Part shown: positions 33,776 to 43,370 of the stretch, piece by piece | Layout of the letters: the number at the start of each line of letters is the position of its first letter | Numbering within the stretch: the stretch's first letter is position 1 | Assembly: GCF_005938625.1 (NCBI RefSeq) | Contig: NZ_VCNJ01000040.1 | Location: forward strand, 219,099-283,098 | Direction: 5' to 3' | DNA from: Pseudomonas fluorescens | Lineage (GTDB): Bacteria; Pseudomonadota; Gammaproteobacteria; Pseudomonadales; Pseudomonadaceae | DNA length: 64,000 nt | The notes under the pieces: model-generated | What the model was told of the DNA's origin: nothing | Databases searched by the model: none | Seen by the model: only the letters and a program-made list of their open reading frames with translations | Made by a program: the position numbers and the translations under genes

Positions 33776-34584
33776 AGCATGCCCAATGCACGACTCTTTA
33801 TATAAAGAGTCGTGCAGCTCGCACGATGTCAAAAAACCCTCGCGACAATTCGCCATTTTAATGGCGCCAGAAATTCTTCCCTGTCTTTTCTAAGATTAGT
33901 TTCACTCGACACTGATCATTTTTTTCAGTAGTGGCACCTAAATTTTTTCGTGGTAGTGGCACAAAACTATCTAACGCGATTATCGCCCTATAAATAAAGG
34001 GCGAAATGGAAAGTGCTATCAAATTGAGACCAGTGCCATCTTTGGCAATATTTCAAGAAATTTCAGATGGTGCGATGAGTGGACTGGAACTATGTCCAAA
34101 TGCGTAGCTCATACCACCGGTAACGATTCTCGCCGAGTTTGTACGAGATAACTTACGCAGAGCAGATAGCCATGTAACCAAGTTGTCACAGCAACTTGCC
34201 TAGATGACTAACTAGTCTCAAAACAGACGATGGACAGGAGATACGCAGCATTTATATCCCCTACAAGGCCATGGCCGCGCCCTTATAAACGTGCTCACCT
34301 GAGCACCCAACCGCTTGATTTACGGGACTTTAATCCTGCCATCGAGCGCGCAAGACGATTGCACAAGAGTCTTCCACAAGGAAGATCGGCTGCATAACAG
34401 GGCAAGTCATAACAACAAGGCCTGGTTGCGCACATCTTGAGTGCACTTATTTAGACACTCGAAACTTAGTATGCCTGCACACGGCATTGTGGCGCCTGTA
34501 AGCCGCACTTTCGAGTGCACTAATGAACGCTGAACACCATTAACTCCGGCCTTCTAAGGCCTGATATATACAGAGGTAATTGCG
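33776..34584 (+). promoter_or_regulatory. Long algD upstream regulatory region
   Basis: 809 bp without genes before algD, as expected for the alginate promoter, which in P. aeruginosa also has a long untranslated leader and distant activator sites. An AlgU (sigma22)-like site is GAACTA-N16-TCATA at 34086-34112 (consensus GAACTT-N16/17-TCTGA). Also present are an inverted repeat CGCCATT-tt-AATGGCG (33851-33866), a direct repeat of TAGTGGCAC (near 33930 and 33953), and two GAGTGCACT(T/A)AT blocks (near 34439 and 34514). AlgR and AmrZ sites could not be assigned with confidence. Confidence 0.55.
33788..33815. repeat. 28-bp perfect palindrome after yaaA
   Basis: Arms GCACGACTCTTT and AAAGAGTCGTGC meet at ATAT, giving a fully symmetrical 28-bp sequence. 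It follows the yaaA stop by 12 nt and could be a transcript hairpin, but there is no T-run on either side, so it is not a standard terminator. Confidence 0.7.
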
Positions 34585-35901
34585 ATGCGCATCAGCATAT
34601 TTGGTTTGGGTTACGTTGGCGCAGTATGTGCCGGTTGCCTGTCTGCACGGGGCCATGACGTGGTTGGCGTCGATGTTGCCAAAGACAAGATCGACATGAT
34701 CAACGCCGGCAAGTCGCCGATTGTTGAACCGGGCCTGGGCGAACTTCTGCAACAGGGTATCCAGACCGGTCGTCTGCGTGGCACGACCAACTTCGCCGAA
34801 GCGATTCGTGACACTGACCTGTCGATGATCTGCGTCGGTACGCCGAGCAAAAAGAACGGCGACCTCGAACTGAACTACATCGAAGCGGTATGCCGCGAGA
34901 TCGGTTTTGTTCTGCGTGAAAAGACCACCCGCCATACCATCGTCGTACGCAGCACCGTACTGCCGGGCACTGTTGCCAACGTGGTGATCCCGATTCTCGA
35001 AGACTGCTCGGGCAAAAAGGCTGGCGTCGACTTCGGCGTTGCGGTCAACCCGGAATTCCTGCGTGAATCCACCGCCATCGCCGACTACGACCTGCCACCG
35101 ATGACCGTCATCGGCGAGTTCGACAAGGCCTCGGGCGACGTTCTGCAATCGCTGTACGAAGAACTCGATGCACCGATCATCCGCAAGGACATCGCCGTTG
35201 CCGAGATGATCAAGTACACCTGCAACGTCTGGCACGCGACCAAAGTGACCTTCGCCAACGAGATCGGCAACATCGCCAAAGCGGTCGGCGTCGATGGCCG
35301 TGAAGTGATGGAAGTGGTCTGCCAGGACAAGACTCTCAACCTGTCCCAGTACTACATGCGCCCGGGCTTCGCCTTCGGCGGTTCGTGCCTGCCCAAAGAC
35401 GTGCGCGCCCTGACCTACCGCGCCGGTTCGCTGGACGTCGAAGCGCCGCTGCTCAACTCGCTGATGCGCAGCAACGAATCGCAAGTGCAGAACGCCTTCG
35501 ACATCGTTGAAAGCCACGACAAACGCAAAGTCGCCCTGCTCGGTTTGAGCTTCAAGGCCGGTACCGACGACCTGCGCGAAAGCCCGCTGGTCGAGCTGGC
35601 CGAGATGCTGATCGGCAAGGGTTACGACCTGAGCATCTACGACAGCAACGTCGAGTACGCCCGTGTTCACGGCGCGAACAAGGACTACATCGAGTCGAAA
35701 ATCCCCCACGTATCGTCCCTGCTCAACGCGGACTTCGATTCGGTGATCGACAACTCCGACGTGATCATCCTCGGCAACCGCGACGAGAAATTCCGCGCGC
35801 TGGCCCAGCAAGCGCCGCACGGCAAACAGGTCATCGACCTGGTCGGCTTCATGGCCAAAGCCACCGACGCTGGCACCCGTACCGAAGGCATCTGCTGGTA
35901 A
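34585..35901 (+). CDS. algD: GDP-mannose 6-dehydrogenase AlgD
   Basis: Oxidizes GDP-mannose to GDP-mannuronate with 2 NAD+, the committing step of alginate synthesis, in the cytosol. The 438-residue protein starts MRISIFGLGYVGAVCAGCLSARGHDVVGVD (Rossmann NAD site) and has the catalytic C268 in FAFGGSCLPKD. The C-terminal UDP-binding-like domain has LLGLSFKAGTDDLRESPLVELAEMLIGKG. First gene of the alg operon; RBS AGAGG. A REPIN separates it from alg8. Confidence 0.98.
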   Translation: MRISIFGLGYVGAVCAGCLSARGHDVVGVDVAKDKIDMINAGKSPIVEPGLGELLQQGIQTGRLRGTTNFAEAIRDTDLSMICVGTPSKKNGDLELNYIEAVCREIGFVLREKTTRHTIVVRSTVLPGTVANVVIPILEDCSGKKAGVDFGVAVNPEFLRESTAIADYDLPPMTVIGEFDKASGDVLQSLYEELDAPIIRKDIAVAEMIKYTCNVWHATKVTFANEIGNIAKAVGVDGREVMEVVCQDKTLNLSQYYMRPGFAFGGSCLPKDVRALTYRAGSLDVEAPLLNSLMRSNESQVQNAFDIVESHDKRKVALLGLSFKAGTDDLRESPLVELAEMLIGKGYDLSIYDSNVEYARVHGANKDYIESKIPHVSSLLNADFDSVIDNSDVIILGNRDEKFRALAQQAPHGKQVIDLVGFMAKATDAGTRTEGICW

Positions 35902-35909
35902 AGCAGCCC

Positions 35910-36007
35910 TGTAGGAGCTGTCGAGTGAAACGAGGCTGCGATCTTTTCGGGAACACCAAAATCCCAAGCGAAAGATCAAAAGATCGCAGCCTTCGGCAGC
36001 TCCTACA
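35910..36007. repeat. REPIN between algD and alg8
   Basis: Inverted arms of the GTAGGAGCT class, with the same TCGAGTGAAACGAGGCTGCG arm variant as at 8365. It lies inside the alginate operon, so the mRNA would carry a long stem just after the algD stop. Confidence 0.9.
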
Positions 36008-36079
36008 TGTCCTTGCAAGTTTTTGTAAGCCTGCCTTAACCCCATCGGGCCCGCCCCGAGATAGAGACGGATGCAGATT

Positions 36080-37561
36080 ATGCACAGGCTAAAACACGGC
36101 CTACTTCAGGCCGCCGGTTGGCTGTTTTACCTAAGTTTGTTGATGGGCCTGGCCTTGATGCTGCCCACGTCCACATTCGACTCCGAGTCGAAGGACTTCA
36201 TTTTCCTGATTGGCGCCGTGGGTATCTGGCGCTACTCGATGGGTGCAACGCACTTTGTGCGCGGCATGATTTTTCTCTACATCGTTTACCCGCACCTGCG
36301 CCGCAAAGTGCGCAAGCTGGGTAAAGCGGCGGACCCGTCGCATGTGTTCCTGATGGTCACCAGTTTCCGTATCGACGCGCTGACCACAGCGCAGGTCTAC
36401 AGCTCGGTGATCCGCGAAGCCATCGACTGCGAACTGCCGACCACCGTGGTCTGCTCGATCGTGGAAATGTCCGATGAGTTGCTGGTCAAGGCGCTGTGGG
36501 CACGGATGAATCCGCCAGAACGTGTGAAGCTCGACTTCGTGCGCATTCCCGGCACCGGCAAACGTGATGGCCTGGCCTATGGTTTCCGCGCGATCTCCCG
36601 TCACTTGCCGGACGACCGTGCTGTGGTTGCCGTGATCGATGGCGACACCGTGCTCGGTGAAGGCACCGTGCGCAAGACCGTGCCGTGGTTCCAGCTGTTC
36701 GGCAACGTCGGCGGCCTGACCACCAACGAATTCTGCGAAGTGCGCGGCGGCTACATCATGAGCGAATGGCACAAGCTGCGTTTCGCCCAGCGCCACATCA
36801 ACATGTGCTCGATGGCCCTGTCCAAACGCGTACTGACCATGACCGGCCGTATGTCGGTATTCAAAGCGTCTGTGGTCACCAACCCGGAATTCATCGCCGA
36901 CGTGGAAAGCGACTCACTGCAACACTGGCGTCTGGGCCGTTTCAAGTTTTTGACCGGCGACGACAAGTCGAGCTGGTTCAGCCTGATGCGCCTCGGCTAC
37001 GACACCTTCTACGTGCCTGACGCGGCGATCAACACCGTTGAACACCCGCCGGAGAAGAGCTTCATCAAGGCCAGCCGCAAACTGATGTTCCGTTGGTACG
37101 GCAACAACCTGCGGCAGAACTCGCGAGCGCTGGGCCTGGGTGTGAAACGCCTCGGCGCCTTCACTTCGGTGGTGCTGTTCGACCAGCGCGTATCGATGTG
37201 GACCTCCTTGCTCGGCCTGACCGTGGCGCTCATCGCCAGCTTCAAATACGGCACCGCGTTCATCCTGGTTTACCTGCTGTGGATCGGCATCACACGCCTG
37301 ATCCTGACGTTGCTGTTGTCGTGTTCCGGTCACCGGATCGGCCCGGCTTATCCAGCGATTCTCTATTACAACCAGATCGTTGGTGCGCTGGTGAAGATCT
37401 ACGTGTTCTTCCGCCTCGACCAACAATCCTGGACTCGCCAACCCACTTCCCTGACCCGTGATCTCGCCAGCTTTCAACGTTGGTTCAACACCTGGTCGTC
37501 TCGGACCATGACCTTCTCCGCCGGCAGCATTTTTGTCGCCGTGCTGCTGATGATGGTCTGA
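36080..37561 (+). CDS. alg8: Alginate polymerase Alg8 (GT2 glycosyltransferase)
   Basis: Inner-membrane family 2 glycosyltransferase that polymerizes GDP-mannuronate with Alg44. The 493-residue protein has N-terminal membrane segments (AAGWLFYLSLLMGLALML; the next near residue 40-75), the catalytic domain with DGDT (VVAVIDGDTVLGEG) and later acidic motifs (ADVESDSLQHW), and C-terminal membrane segments (TSLLGLTVALIASF onward). I chose the ATG at 36080 (MHRLKHGLLQ), which agrees with the P. aeruginosa N-terminus; 36071 is an alternative start. Confidence 0.95.
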   Translation: MHRLKHGLLQAAGWLFYLSLLMGLALMLPTSTFDSESKDFIFLIGAVGIWRYSMGATHFVRGMIFLYIVYPHLRRKVRKLGKAADPSHVFLMVTSFRIDALTTAQVYSSVIREAIDCELPTTVVCSIVEMSDELLVKALWARMNPPERVKLDFVRIPGTGKRDGLAYGFRAISRHLPDDRAVVAVIDGDTVLGEGTVRKTVPWFQLFGNVGGLTTNEFCEVRGGYIMSEWHKLRFAQRHINMCSMALSKRVLTMTGRMSVFKASVVTNPEFIADVESDSLQHWRLGRFKFLTGDDKSSWFSLMRLGYDTFYVPDAAINTVEHPPEKSFIKASRKLMFRWYGNNLRQNSRALGLGVKRLGAFTSVVLFDQRVSMWTSLLGLTVALIASFKYGTAFILVYLLWIGITRLILTLLLSCSGHRIGPAYPAILYYNQIVGALVKIYVFFRLDQQSWTRQPTSLTRDLASFQRWFNTWSSRTMTFSAGSIFVAVLLMMV

Positions 37562-37596
37562 CCCGCCCCTATTGAATTAACAAGGAAATCGCCCCT

Positions 37597-38766
37597 ATGA
37601 ATACCGCCGTCAACGCCAACGTAGTGCATGAATCCGAAGCCCAGCGCCAACACGCCCGTGTGAAAATCCCGGCCAAACTGCGCTTCTTCGGCCCCGACCG
37701 GACACCGGTTGAAGCGCGGGTCATCGACCTGTCGGCCGGTGGTCTGGCGTTCAACGCCGGGCAACTGCCGCTGACCATCGGCGAGGTGTACAAGGCGCGT
37801 CTGCAATTCGTCATCGACAACCTCGGCCTGGCGATGGACGTTGAACTGCAAGTGCGTTCCTTCGACCGCCAGACCGGCCGCGCTGGCTGCCAGTTCCAGA
37901 ACCTCGAGCAGCAGGACATTTCCACCCTGCGCCACTTGATCACTTCGCACCTGGCCGGCGACATCGTCAGCATCGGCGAAGTGCTGGCGACCCTGCAGCG
38001 CGACAACTTCACCAAGGCGCGCAAGGTCAAGGACGGCGGCTCCGGCATGACCCCGTTCGGCCGTCTGAAAGCCGTGACGTTCAGCGCCGGTATTTTTGCA
38101 GTCGGCCTGGTGGCAGCGGGTTTCATTTTCAAATCGGTGTATGGCATGTACTTCGTCAGCCACGCGCAGGCCGGTCTGGTCAGCGTGCCGGGGATGAACA
38201 TCACCATGCCGCGCGACGGCACCGTGCAGAGCCTGATCAAGTCCGACGGCGTCGCCGCGAAAGGCGCGCCACTGGCGACCTTCAGCACCAGCATGCTCGA
38301 CGTGCTCAAGGGCCATCTGGAAGAAGATCAACTGTCCCCGGCCAAGGTTGAAGAACTGTTCGGCAAGCAAATGACCGGCACCCTGACTTCGCCGTGCGAT
38401 TGCACCGTGGCTCAGCAACTGGTGGCTGACGGTCAATACGCGAGCAAGGGCGACGTGATTTTCCAGTTGGTACCGCGCAACACCCAGGCCAACGTTGATG
38501 CGCGCTTCTCTTATCGCCAGTTCGGCGACGTGCGCCCGGGTACTCCGGTGAGCTTCCAGATCGCCGGCGAAGACAAGACCCGCACCGGCAAGATTGTCAG
38601 CAGCACCAGCCTGAAAAGCGAAGACCTGTCCTCCGACATCCGCGTGCAGATCAAACCTGACGAGCCGCTCGACAGCAGCCTCGCCGGTCGCCCGGTGGAA
38701 GTGAACAGCGACCGTGGTCCGAACCTGAACTGGCTGATCGACAAAGCCATGGCTGCCGGTCTTTAA
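37597..38766 (+). CDS. alg44: Alginate co-polymerase Alg44 (PilZ c-di-GMP receptor)
   Basis: Partner of Alg8; binding of c-di-GMP to its PilZ domain activates polymerization. The 389-residue protein has R17-x3-R21 and D44-x-S-x2-G in the cytosolic PilZ domain (residues about 14-120), one membrane segment (about 165-185, FSAGIFAVGLVAAGFIFKSVYG) and a periplasmic HlyD-like part. All c-di-GMP contact residues are intact, so post-translational control by c-di-GMP is expected. Confidence 0.96.
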   Translation: MNTAVNANVVHESEAQRQHARVKIPAKLRFFGPDRTPVEARVIDLSAGGLAFNAGQLPLTIGEVYKARLQFVIDNLGLAMDVELQVRSFDRQTGRAGCQFQNLEQQDISTLRHLITSHLAGDIVSIGEVLATLQRDNFTKARKVKDGGSGMTPFGRLKAVTFSAGIFAVGLVAAGFIFKSVYGMYFVSHAQAGLVSVPGMNITMPRDGTVQSLIKSDGVAAKGAPLATFSTSMLDVLKGHLEEDQLSPAKVEELFGKQMTGTLTSPCDCTVAQQLVADGQYASKGDVIFQLVPRNTQANVDARFSYRQFGDVRPGTPVSFQIAGEDKTRTGKIVSSTSLKSEDLSSDIRVQIKPDEPLDSSLAGRPVEVNSDRGPNLNWLIDKAMAAGL

Positions 38767-38775
38767 GTCGAGGAC

Positions 38776-40284
38776 ATGCCTGTGACTACTCCACCCATCC
38801 TGAAAACACCGCGATCCCTGTGGGAGCTGGCTTGCCAGCGATTGGATCAGCGCGGTGTGTCTGATGTACCGCATCGCCTGCATCGCGAGCAGGCTCACTC
38901 CTACATGGGCACGGTGTGTGCCTTGGCTTTGGCAGTCAGTCTCGCCGGTTGCGCCGGCCTGCCCGATCAGCGTCTGGCCAACGAAGCGCTCAAGCGGGGC
39001 GACACCGCCACCGCCGCGCAGAACTATCAGCAACTGGCCGATCTGGGTTACAGCGAAGCGCAAGTCGGCCTCGCCGACATCCAGGTCGACAGCCGCGACC
39101 CTGAGCAAATGAAACAGGCCGAAGCGACTTACCGCGCCGCCGCCAGTGTTTCGCCGCGTGCCCAGGCACGCTTGGGTCGCCTGCTGGTGGCCAAACCGGG
39201 TTCCACCGAAGCCGAGCATCAGGAAGCCGAAAGCCTGCTAAAAAAAGCCGCTGCCAATGGCGAAGGCAATACGTTGATCCCGCTGGCGATGCTCTATCTG
39301 CAATACCCGCACAGTTTCCCGAATATCAACGCTCAGCAGCAGATCGATCAGTGGCGCAAATCCGGTTACCCGGAAGCGGGTCTGGCGCAAGTGCTGCTTT
39401 ATCGCACCCAAGGCACCTACGACCAGCACCTGGATGACGTGGAAAAGATCTGCAAAGCCGCGATCAACACCACCGACATCTGCTACGTCGAACTGGCCAC
39501 CGTTTACCAGAAACGCGCGCAGCCAGAGCAACAAGCCGAGTTGATCAAGCAGATGCAGGCCGGTTACAGCCGTGGCACCGTCACCGCCCAGCGCGTCGAT
39601 TCCGTGGCCCGTGTACTGGCCGATTCGACCCTGGGCAAGACCGACGAAAAAACCGCGCAGTCGCTGCTCGAGCCGATCGCTCCGGGCTACCCGGCATCGT
39701 GGGTGACCCTCGCGCAATTGCTTTACGACTACCCGGAACTGGGCGACGTCGACCAGATGATGAAGTACCTCGACAACGGCCGCGCCGCTGACCAGCCGCG
39801 CGCCGAACTGTTGCTGGGCAAGCTCTACTACGAAGGCAAAATGGTTCCGGCCGACGCCAAAGTCGCCGAAGAACATTTCCAGAAAGCCGTTGGCCGCGAA
39901 GTCGCCGCCGACTACTACCTCGGCCAGATCTATCGCCGTGGTTACCTGGGCAAGGTCTATCCGCAGAAGGCCCTCGATCACTTGCTGACCGCTGCGCGCA
40001 ACGGCCAGAACAGCGCCGACTTCGCCATCGCCCAACTGTTCTCCCAAGGCAAAGGCACCAAGCCCGACCCGCTTAATGCCTACGTCTTCAGCCAATTGGC
40101 CAAGGCGCAAAACACCCCGCAAGCCGATGAGCTGGCGACCACCCTCGCCGCGCAACTGCCGCCCGAGCGTCTCGCCGAAGCCCAGCGTCTGCTGCAACAG
40201 GAGCAAGCCAGCCGTGGCGCTCTGAACCAGAACACGCTGCAACTGCACGCCCTGCAAGAAGAAGACGGCGAGGAAAAATTATGA
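38776..40284 (+). CDS. algK: Alginate lipoprotein AlgK (TPR/Sel1), with REPIN-derived N-terminus
   Basis: Periplasmic outer-membrane lipoprotein with Sel1/TPR repeats that helps place the porin AlgE and forms the periplasmic scaffold. The lipobox is LAGC with Cys at residue 58. From about residue 14 to 43 the frame crosses a REP-type repeat (LWELACQRLDQRG...HREQAHSY), which separates the first residues from the hydrophobic part of the signal peptide. Usual AlgK signal peptides are about 25-30 residues, so the leader looks abnormally long. Translation might instead start at ATG 38905, GTG 38857 or TTG 38842. The mature protein (GLPDQRLANEALKRGD...) is intact. Its stop overlaps algE (ATGA). Confidence 0.93.
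   Translation: MPVTTPPILKTPRSLWELACQRLDQRGVSDVPHRLHREQAHSYMGTVCALALAVSLAGCAGLPDQRLANEALKRGDTATAAQNYQQLADLGYSEAQVGLADIQVDSRDPEQMKQAEATYRAAASVSPRAQARLGRLLVAKPGSTEAEHQEAESLLKKAAANGEGNTLIPLAMLYLQYPHSFPNINAQQQIDQWRKSGYPEAGLAQVLLYRTQGTYDQHLDDVEKICKAAINTTDICYVELATVYQKRAQPEQQAELIKQMQAGYSRGTVTAQRVDSVARVLADSTLGKTDEKTAQSLLEPIAPGYPASWVTLAQLLYDYPELGDVDQMMKYLDNGRAADQPRAELLLGKLYYEGKMVPADAKVAEEHFQKAVGREVAADYYLGQIYRRGYLGKVYPQKALDHLLTAARNGQNSADFAIAQLFSQGKGTKPDPLNAYVFSQLAKAQNTPQADELATTLAAQLPPERLAEAQRLLQQEQASRGALNQNTLQLHALQEEDGEEKL
38819..38905. repeat. REPIN-like element inside algK
   Basis: Left arm TGTGGGAGCTGGCTTGCCAG and right arm ATCGCGAGCAGGCTCACTCC-TACA, the latter also found at 55571. The element keeps the algK frame open across 29 codons and ends on the A of an in-frame ATG. 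Confidence 0.85.
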
Positions 40285-41762
40285 AGTTGAATCCATTCGT
40301 GAAGGCCGGCATTGGCCTTTCGTTCGCGCTGATCTGGTCTTGCCCGACACTGGCCGCGATGACTGAAACCAAGAACTTTGGCCTCGAAGTGAAAGTCACC
40401 GGTCAGTCCGAAGATGACCGCGACCTCGGCACCGCCAAGGGCGGCGACGTCAACGGTGTCGGCCTCGACCTGCGTCCGTGGATCTACGGCGAAAGCGGCG
40501 CGTGGAGCGCCTACGCCATGGGTCAGGCCGTGACCTCGACCGACATCATCGAAACCGACACCCTGCAACAATCCGACGGTGAACAAGCCACCGACAACGG
40601 TGATCGCAAAACCAAGAAAAACTACTTGGCGATGCGCGAGTTCTGGGTCGGTTACAGCGGCCTCACCCCGTACCCGGGCGAAATGCTCAAGTTCGGTCGC
40701 CAGCGCCTGCGCAATGACGACGGCCAATGGCGCGACACCAACATCGAAGCGCTGAACTGGACCTTCGACACCACCCTGCTGCGCGCCAACGCCGGTGTCG
40801 CCGAACGCTTCAGCGAATACCGCACTGACCTCAAAGAGCTGGCGCCGAAAGACAAGGATCGCCTGCACGCCTACGCCGATGCCGCTTACCAGTGGACGCC
40901 GGGCAACTGGGTCGGCATTCGCGGTCACCACACCCATGATGACGGCAAACTCGATTACGCCGAACCGGGCGTCCCGCGTGATTCGCTGGATAAAACCGAG
41001 AACGGCGACATCAGCTGGCTCGGCCTGACCGCCGACAGCGACGCCTACAACTGGCGCAACACCAACACCGTCAACTACTGGGGCAGCATCACCGGCATGA
41101 GCGGCGACCGCGACACGGTCAACGCGCTGAATGCCGACGGCTCGCGCCCGGCGCAAGCCAAGCGCAGTGATGACGTCAACGGCTGGGCCACTGACATCGG
41201 TGTGCGTCTGCGCCTCGATCCGCAATGGCAAGTCGGCGGTGCCTATGCCCGCGCCAGCGCCGATTACGAGCAAAACGGTCTAGAGAGCAACCGCTCCAAC
41301 TACACCGGTACGCGCTCGCGGGTTCACCGTTTCGGCGAAGCGTTCCGTGGCGAAATGAACAACATGCAGACCGCGACCCTGTTCGGTTCGTGGATGGTCA
41401 ACGACGAGTACGACGCCAGCCTGATCTACCACAAGTTCTGGCGTGTCGACGGCAACAAGCCGGTCGGCAGCAACGGCATCAACGCCGTGGAAAACAACAC
41501 CGACGACGCCACCGGCGCGATCCTTTCCAGCACTTCGCTGCCGCTTGAAGACGGCAACAAGGACTTGGGTCAGGAGATGGACCTGGTCGTCACCAAGTAC
41601 TTCAAGCAAGGCCTGTTGCCGGCGGCGCTGAGCCAGTCGATCGACGAGCCTTCGGCCCTGGTGCGCTTCCGTGGCGGTGTGTTCAAGCCGGGCGATGCCT
41701 ACGGCAAGCAGGTTGATTCGTACATGCACCGCGCGTTCATCGACGTGATCTGGCGCTTCTGA
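40281..41762 (+). CDS. algE: Alginate outer-membrane porin AlgE
   Basis: Beta-barrel channel (18 strands in the P. aeruginosa structure) through which the polyanion leaves the cell. The 493-residue precursor has a signal peptide (MKLNPFVKAGIGLSFALIWSCPTLAA), alternating amphipathic strands, and a C-terminal aromatic residue (IDVIWRF). The protein ends at TGA which shares a base with the ATG of an upstream algG start. Its start overlaps algK by 4 nt. Confidence 0.96.
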   Translation: MKLNPFVKAGIGLSFALIWSCPTLAAMTETKNFGLEVKVTGQSEDDRDLGTAKGGDVNGVGLDLRPWIYGESGAWSAYAMGQAVTSTDIIETDTLQQSDGEQATDNGDRKTKKNYLAMREFWVGYSGLTPYPGEMLKFGRQRLRNDDGQWRDTNIEALNWTFDTTLLRANAGVAERFSEYRTDLKELAPKDKDRLHAYADAAYQWTPGNWVGIRGHHTHDDGKLDYAEPGVPRDSLDKTENGDISWLGLTADSDAYNWRNTNTVNYWGSITGMSGDRDTVNALNADGSRPAQAKRSDDVNGWATDIGVRLRLDPQWQVGGAYARASADYEQNGLESNRSNYTGTRSRVHRFGEAFRGEMNNMQTATLFGSWMVNDEYDASLIYHKFWRVDGNKPVGSNGINAVENNTDDATGAILSSTSLPLEDGNKDLGQEMDLVVTKYFKQGLLPAALSQSIDEPSALVRFRGGVFKPGDAYGKQVDSYMHRAFIDVIWRF

Positions 41763-41788
41763 TGCAAACCGCCAAGGGAGTGCCCGAC

Positions 41789-43360
41789 ATGATCAGCACC
41801 AGGATAGGCTCACTCAGCCTGCTGGCCGGCGCGATGCTGCTGGCCAGCGCTGGCGCCTTCGCCAACGTGGAGCCGGCCAAGCCTGCGACCACGGCCAAGG
41901 AGCTGCAACAAGCCAAGACCTACACCGTCAGCAGCGCACCCACCGAGGCGCTGAATCTGGCCGCGCCGAAACTGCCCGACCTTTCCGGCTTCACCGCCGA
42001 GGCCGCCGCCGCGAAGATCAACCGCAGCAAACCGGGCAAGATCAGCGTGCGCCGGATGATGCAGGAAGACGCGCTGAAGGATTTCATCGGCGGCGACAAC
42101 AAGATGGCCGAATGGGTGGTGCGTCAGCACGGCATCCCGCAGGCGATCTTCGTCGATGACGGCTACATCAACCTCAAGGATCTGGCGCAGAAACTGCCCA
42201 AGCAGTATTTCAGCGAAACCTCGCCGGGCGTGTATTTGTCGAAGCTGCCGATCGTTGTCGGTCGTAAAGGCATCCTCGAAATCGATGGCCAGACCCAGGA
42301 ATTGCGCCTGTCGCAAGAGGCCGGTTCGTTCCTGGTCAACGACGGTCAGTTGTTCGTGCGCGATACCAAGATCACTGGCTGGCGCGAGAAGGAAAACGGC
42401 CCGGCGACCTTCCGTTCGCCGAAGGAATTCCGTCCGTTCCTGCTCGCTTGGGGTGGCACCGAGACCTACATCGTCAACAGCAAGATGGCCAGCTTCGGTT
42501 ACGCCAACAGTAAGTCCTACGGCGTGAGTATTTCCCAATACACGCCGAACATGGCCAAGGTCCTCAAGCGTCCCGAGCCGACTGGCTGGATCGTCGGTTC
42601 CGAGTTCTCCGACATGTGGTACGGCTTCTACTGCTACGAGACCCGCGACTTCGTAGTCAAGGGCAACACCTACAAAGACAACATCGTTTACGGCATCGAC
42701 CCGCACGACCGTTCCCATGGCCTGATCATTGCCGAGAACACCGTGCACGCCACGAAGAAGAAGCACGGGATCATTATTTCCCGTGAGGTCAACGACAGCT
42801 TCATCTTCAACAACAAAAGCTTCGACAACCACCTCTCGGGCCTGGTGATCGACCGTAACAGCGTCAACAACATCATTGCCTACAACGAGATCTACAAGAA
42901 CCACACCGACGGCATCACCCTCTACGAGTCCGCCGACAACCTGCTGTGGGGCAACAAGGTCATCAGCAACAAGCGCCACGGCATCCGCATTCGTAACAGC
43001 GTGAACATCCGCCTCTACGAAAACGTCGCCATGGCCAACGGTCTGACCGGCGTCTACGGCCACATCAAGGACCTCACCGACACCGACCGTGACATCAAGC
43101 TCGACCCGTTCGATGCGCAGGTGTCGCTGATCGTCGTTGGCGGTGAGCTTGCGGCCAATGGCAGCGGCCCGCTGTCGATCGATTCACCGTTGAGTGTCGA
43201 GCTGTATCGCGTGTCGATGCTGGCGCCGACCAAATCCAGCGGCATCAGCTTCAACGGCATCCTCGGCGAGCGCCAGGATGAAATTCTCGACCTGCTGGTG
43301 CGCCAGCAGAAAGCCGTGCTGATCGACCCTGTCGAACGCCAGACCGAAATGCAGGACTGA
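41789..43360 (+). CDS. algG: Mannuronan C5-epimerase AlgG
   Basis: Periplasmic enzyme converting mannuronate to guluronate residues in the nascent chain. The right-handed beta-helix has repeated ...NN.. turns, and the catalytic DPHDRSHG motif occurs in YGIDPHDRSHGLIIAEN. I chose the ATG at 41789 because AAGGGAG lies 9 nt upstream and it starts a clean signal peptide (MISTRIGSLSLLAGAMLLASAGAFA); the frame also opens at 41762, overlapping algE. The product is then 523 residues. Confidence 0.95.
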   Translation: MISTRIGSLSLLAGAMLLASAGAFANVEPAKPATTAKELQQAKTYTVSSAPTEALNLAAPKLPDLSGFTAEAAAAKINRSKPGKISVRRMMQEDALKDFIGGDNKMAEWVVRQHGIPQAIFVDDGYINLKDLAQKLPKQYFSETSPGVYLSKLPIVVGRKGILEIDGQTQELRLSQEAGSFLVNDGQLFVRDTKITGWREKENGPATFRSPKEFRPFLLAWGGTETYIVNSKMASFGYANSKSYGVSISQYTPNMAKVLKRPEPTGWIVGSEFSDMWYGFYCYETRDFVVKGNTYKDNIVYGIDPHDRSHGLIIAENTVHATKKKHGIIISREVNDSFIFNNKSFDNHLSGLVIDRNSVNNIIAYNEIYKNHTDGITLYESADNLLWGNKVISNKRHGIRIRNSVNIRLYENVAMANGLTGVYGHIKDLTDTDRDIKLDPFDAQVSLIVVGGELAANGSGPLSIDSPLSVELYRVSMLAPTKSSGISFNGILGERQDEILDLLVRQQKAVLIDPVERQTEMQD

Positions 43361-43370
43361 GGATAATTTT

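Noticed and set aside
33925..33945. Possible sigma54 box TGGCAC-N5-TTTTT before algD
   Set aside because: The -12 element lacks the required GC of TTGCW; the TGGCAC is part of a repeated TAGTGGCAC and not a convincing promoter.
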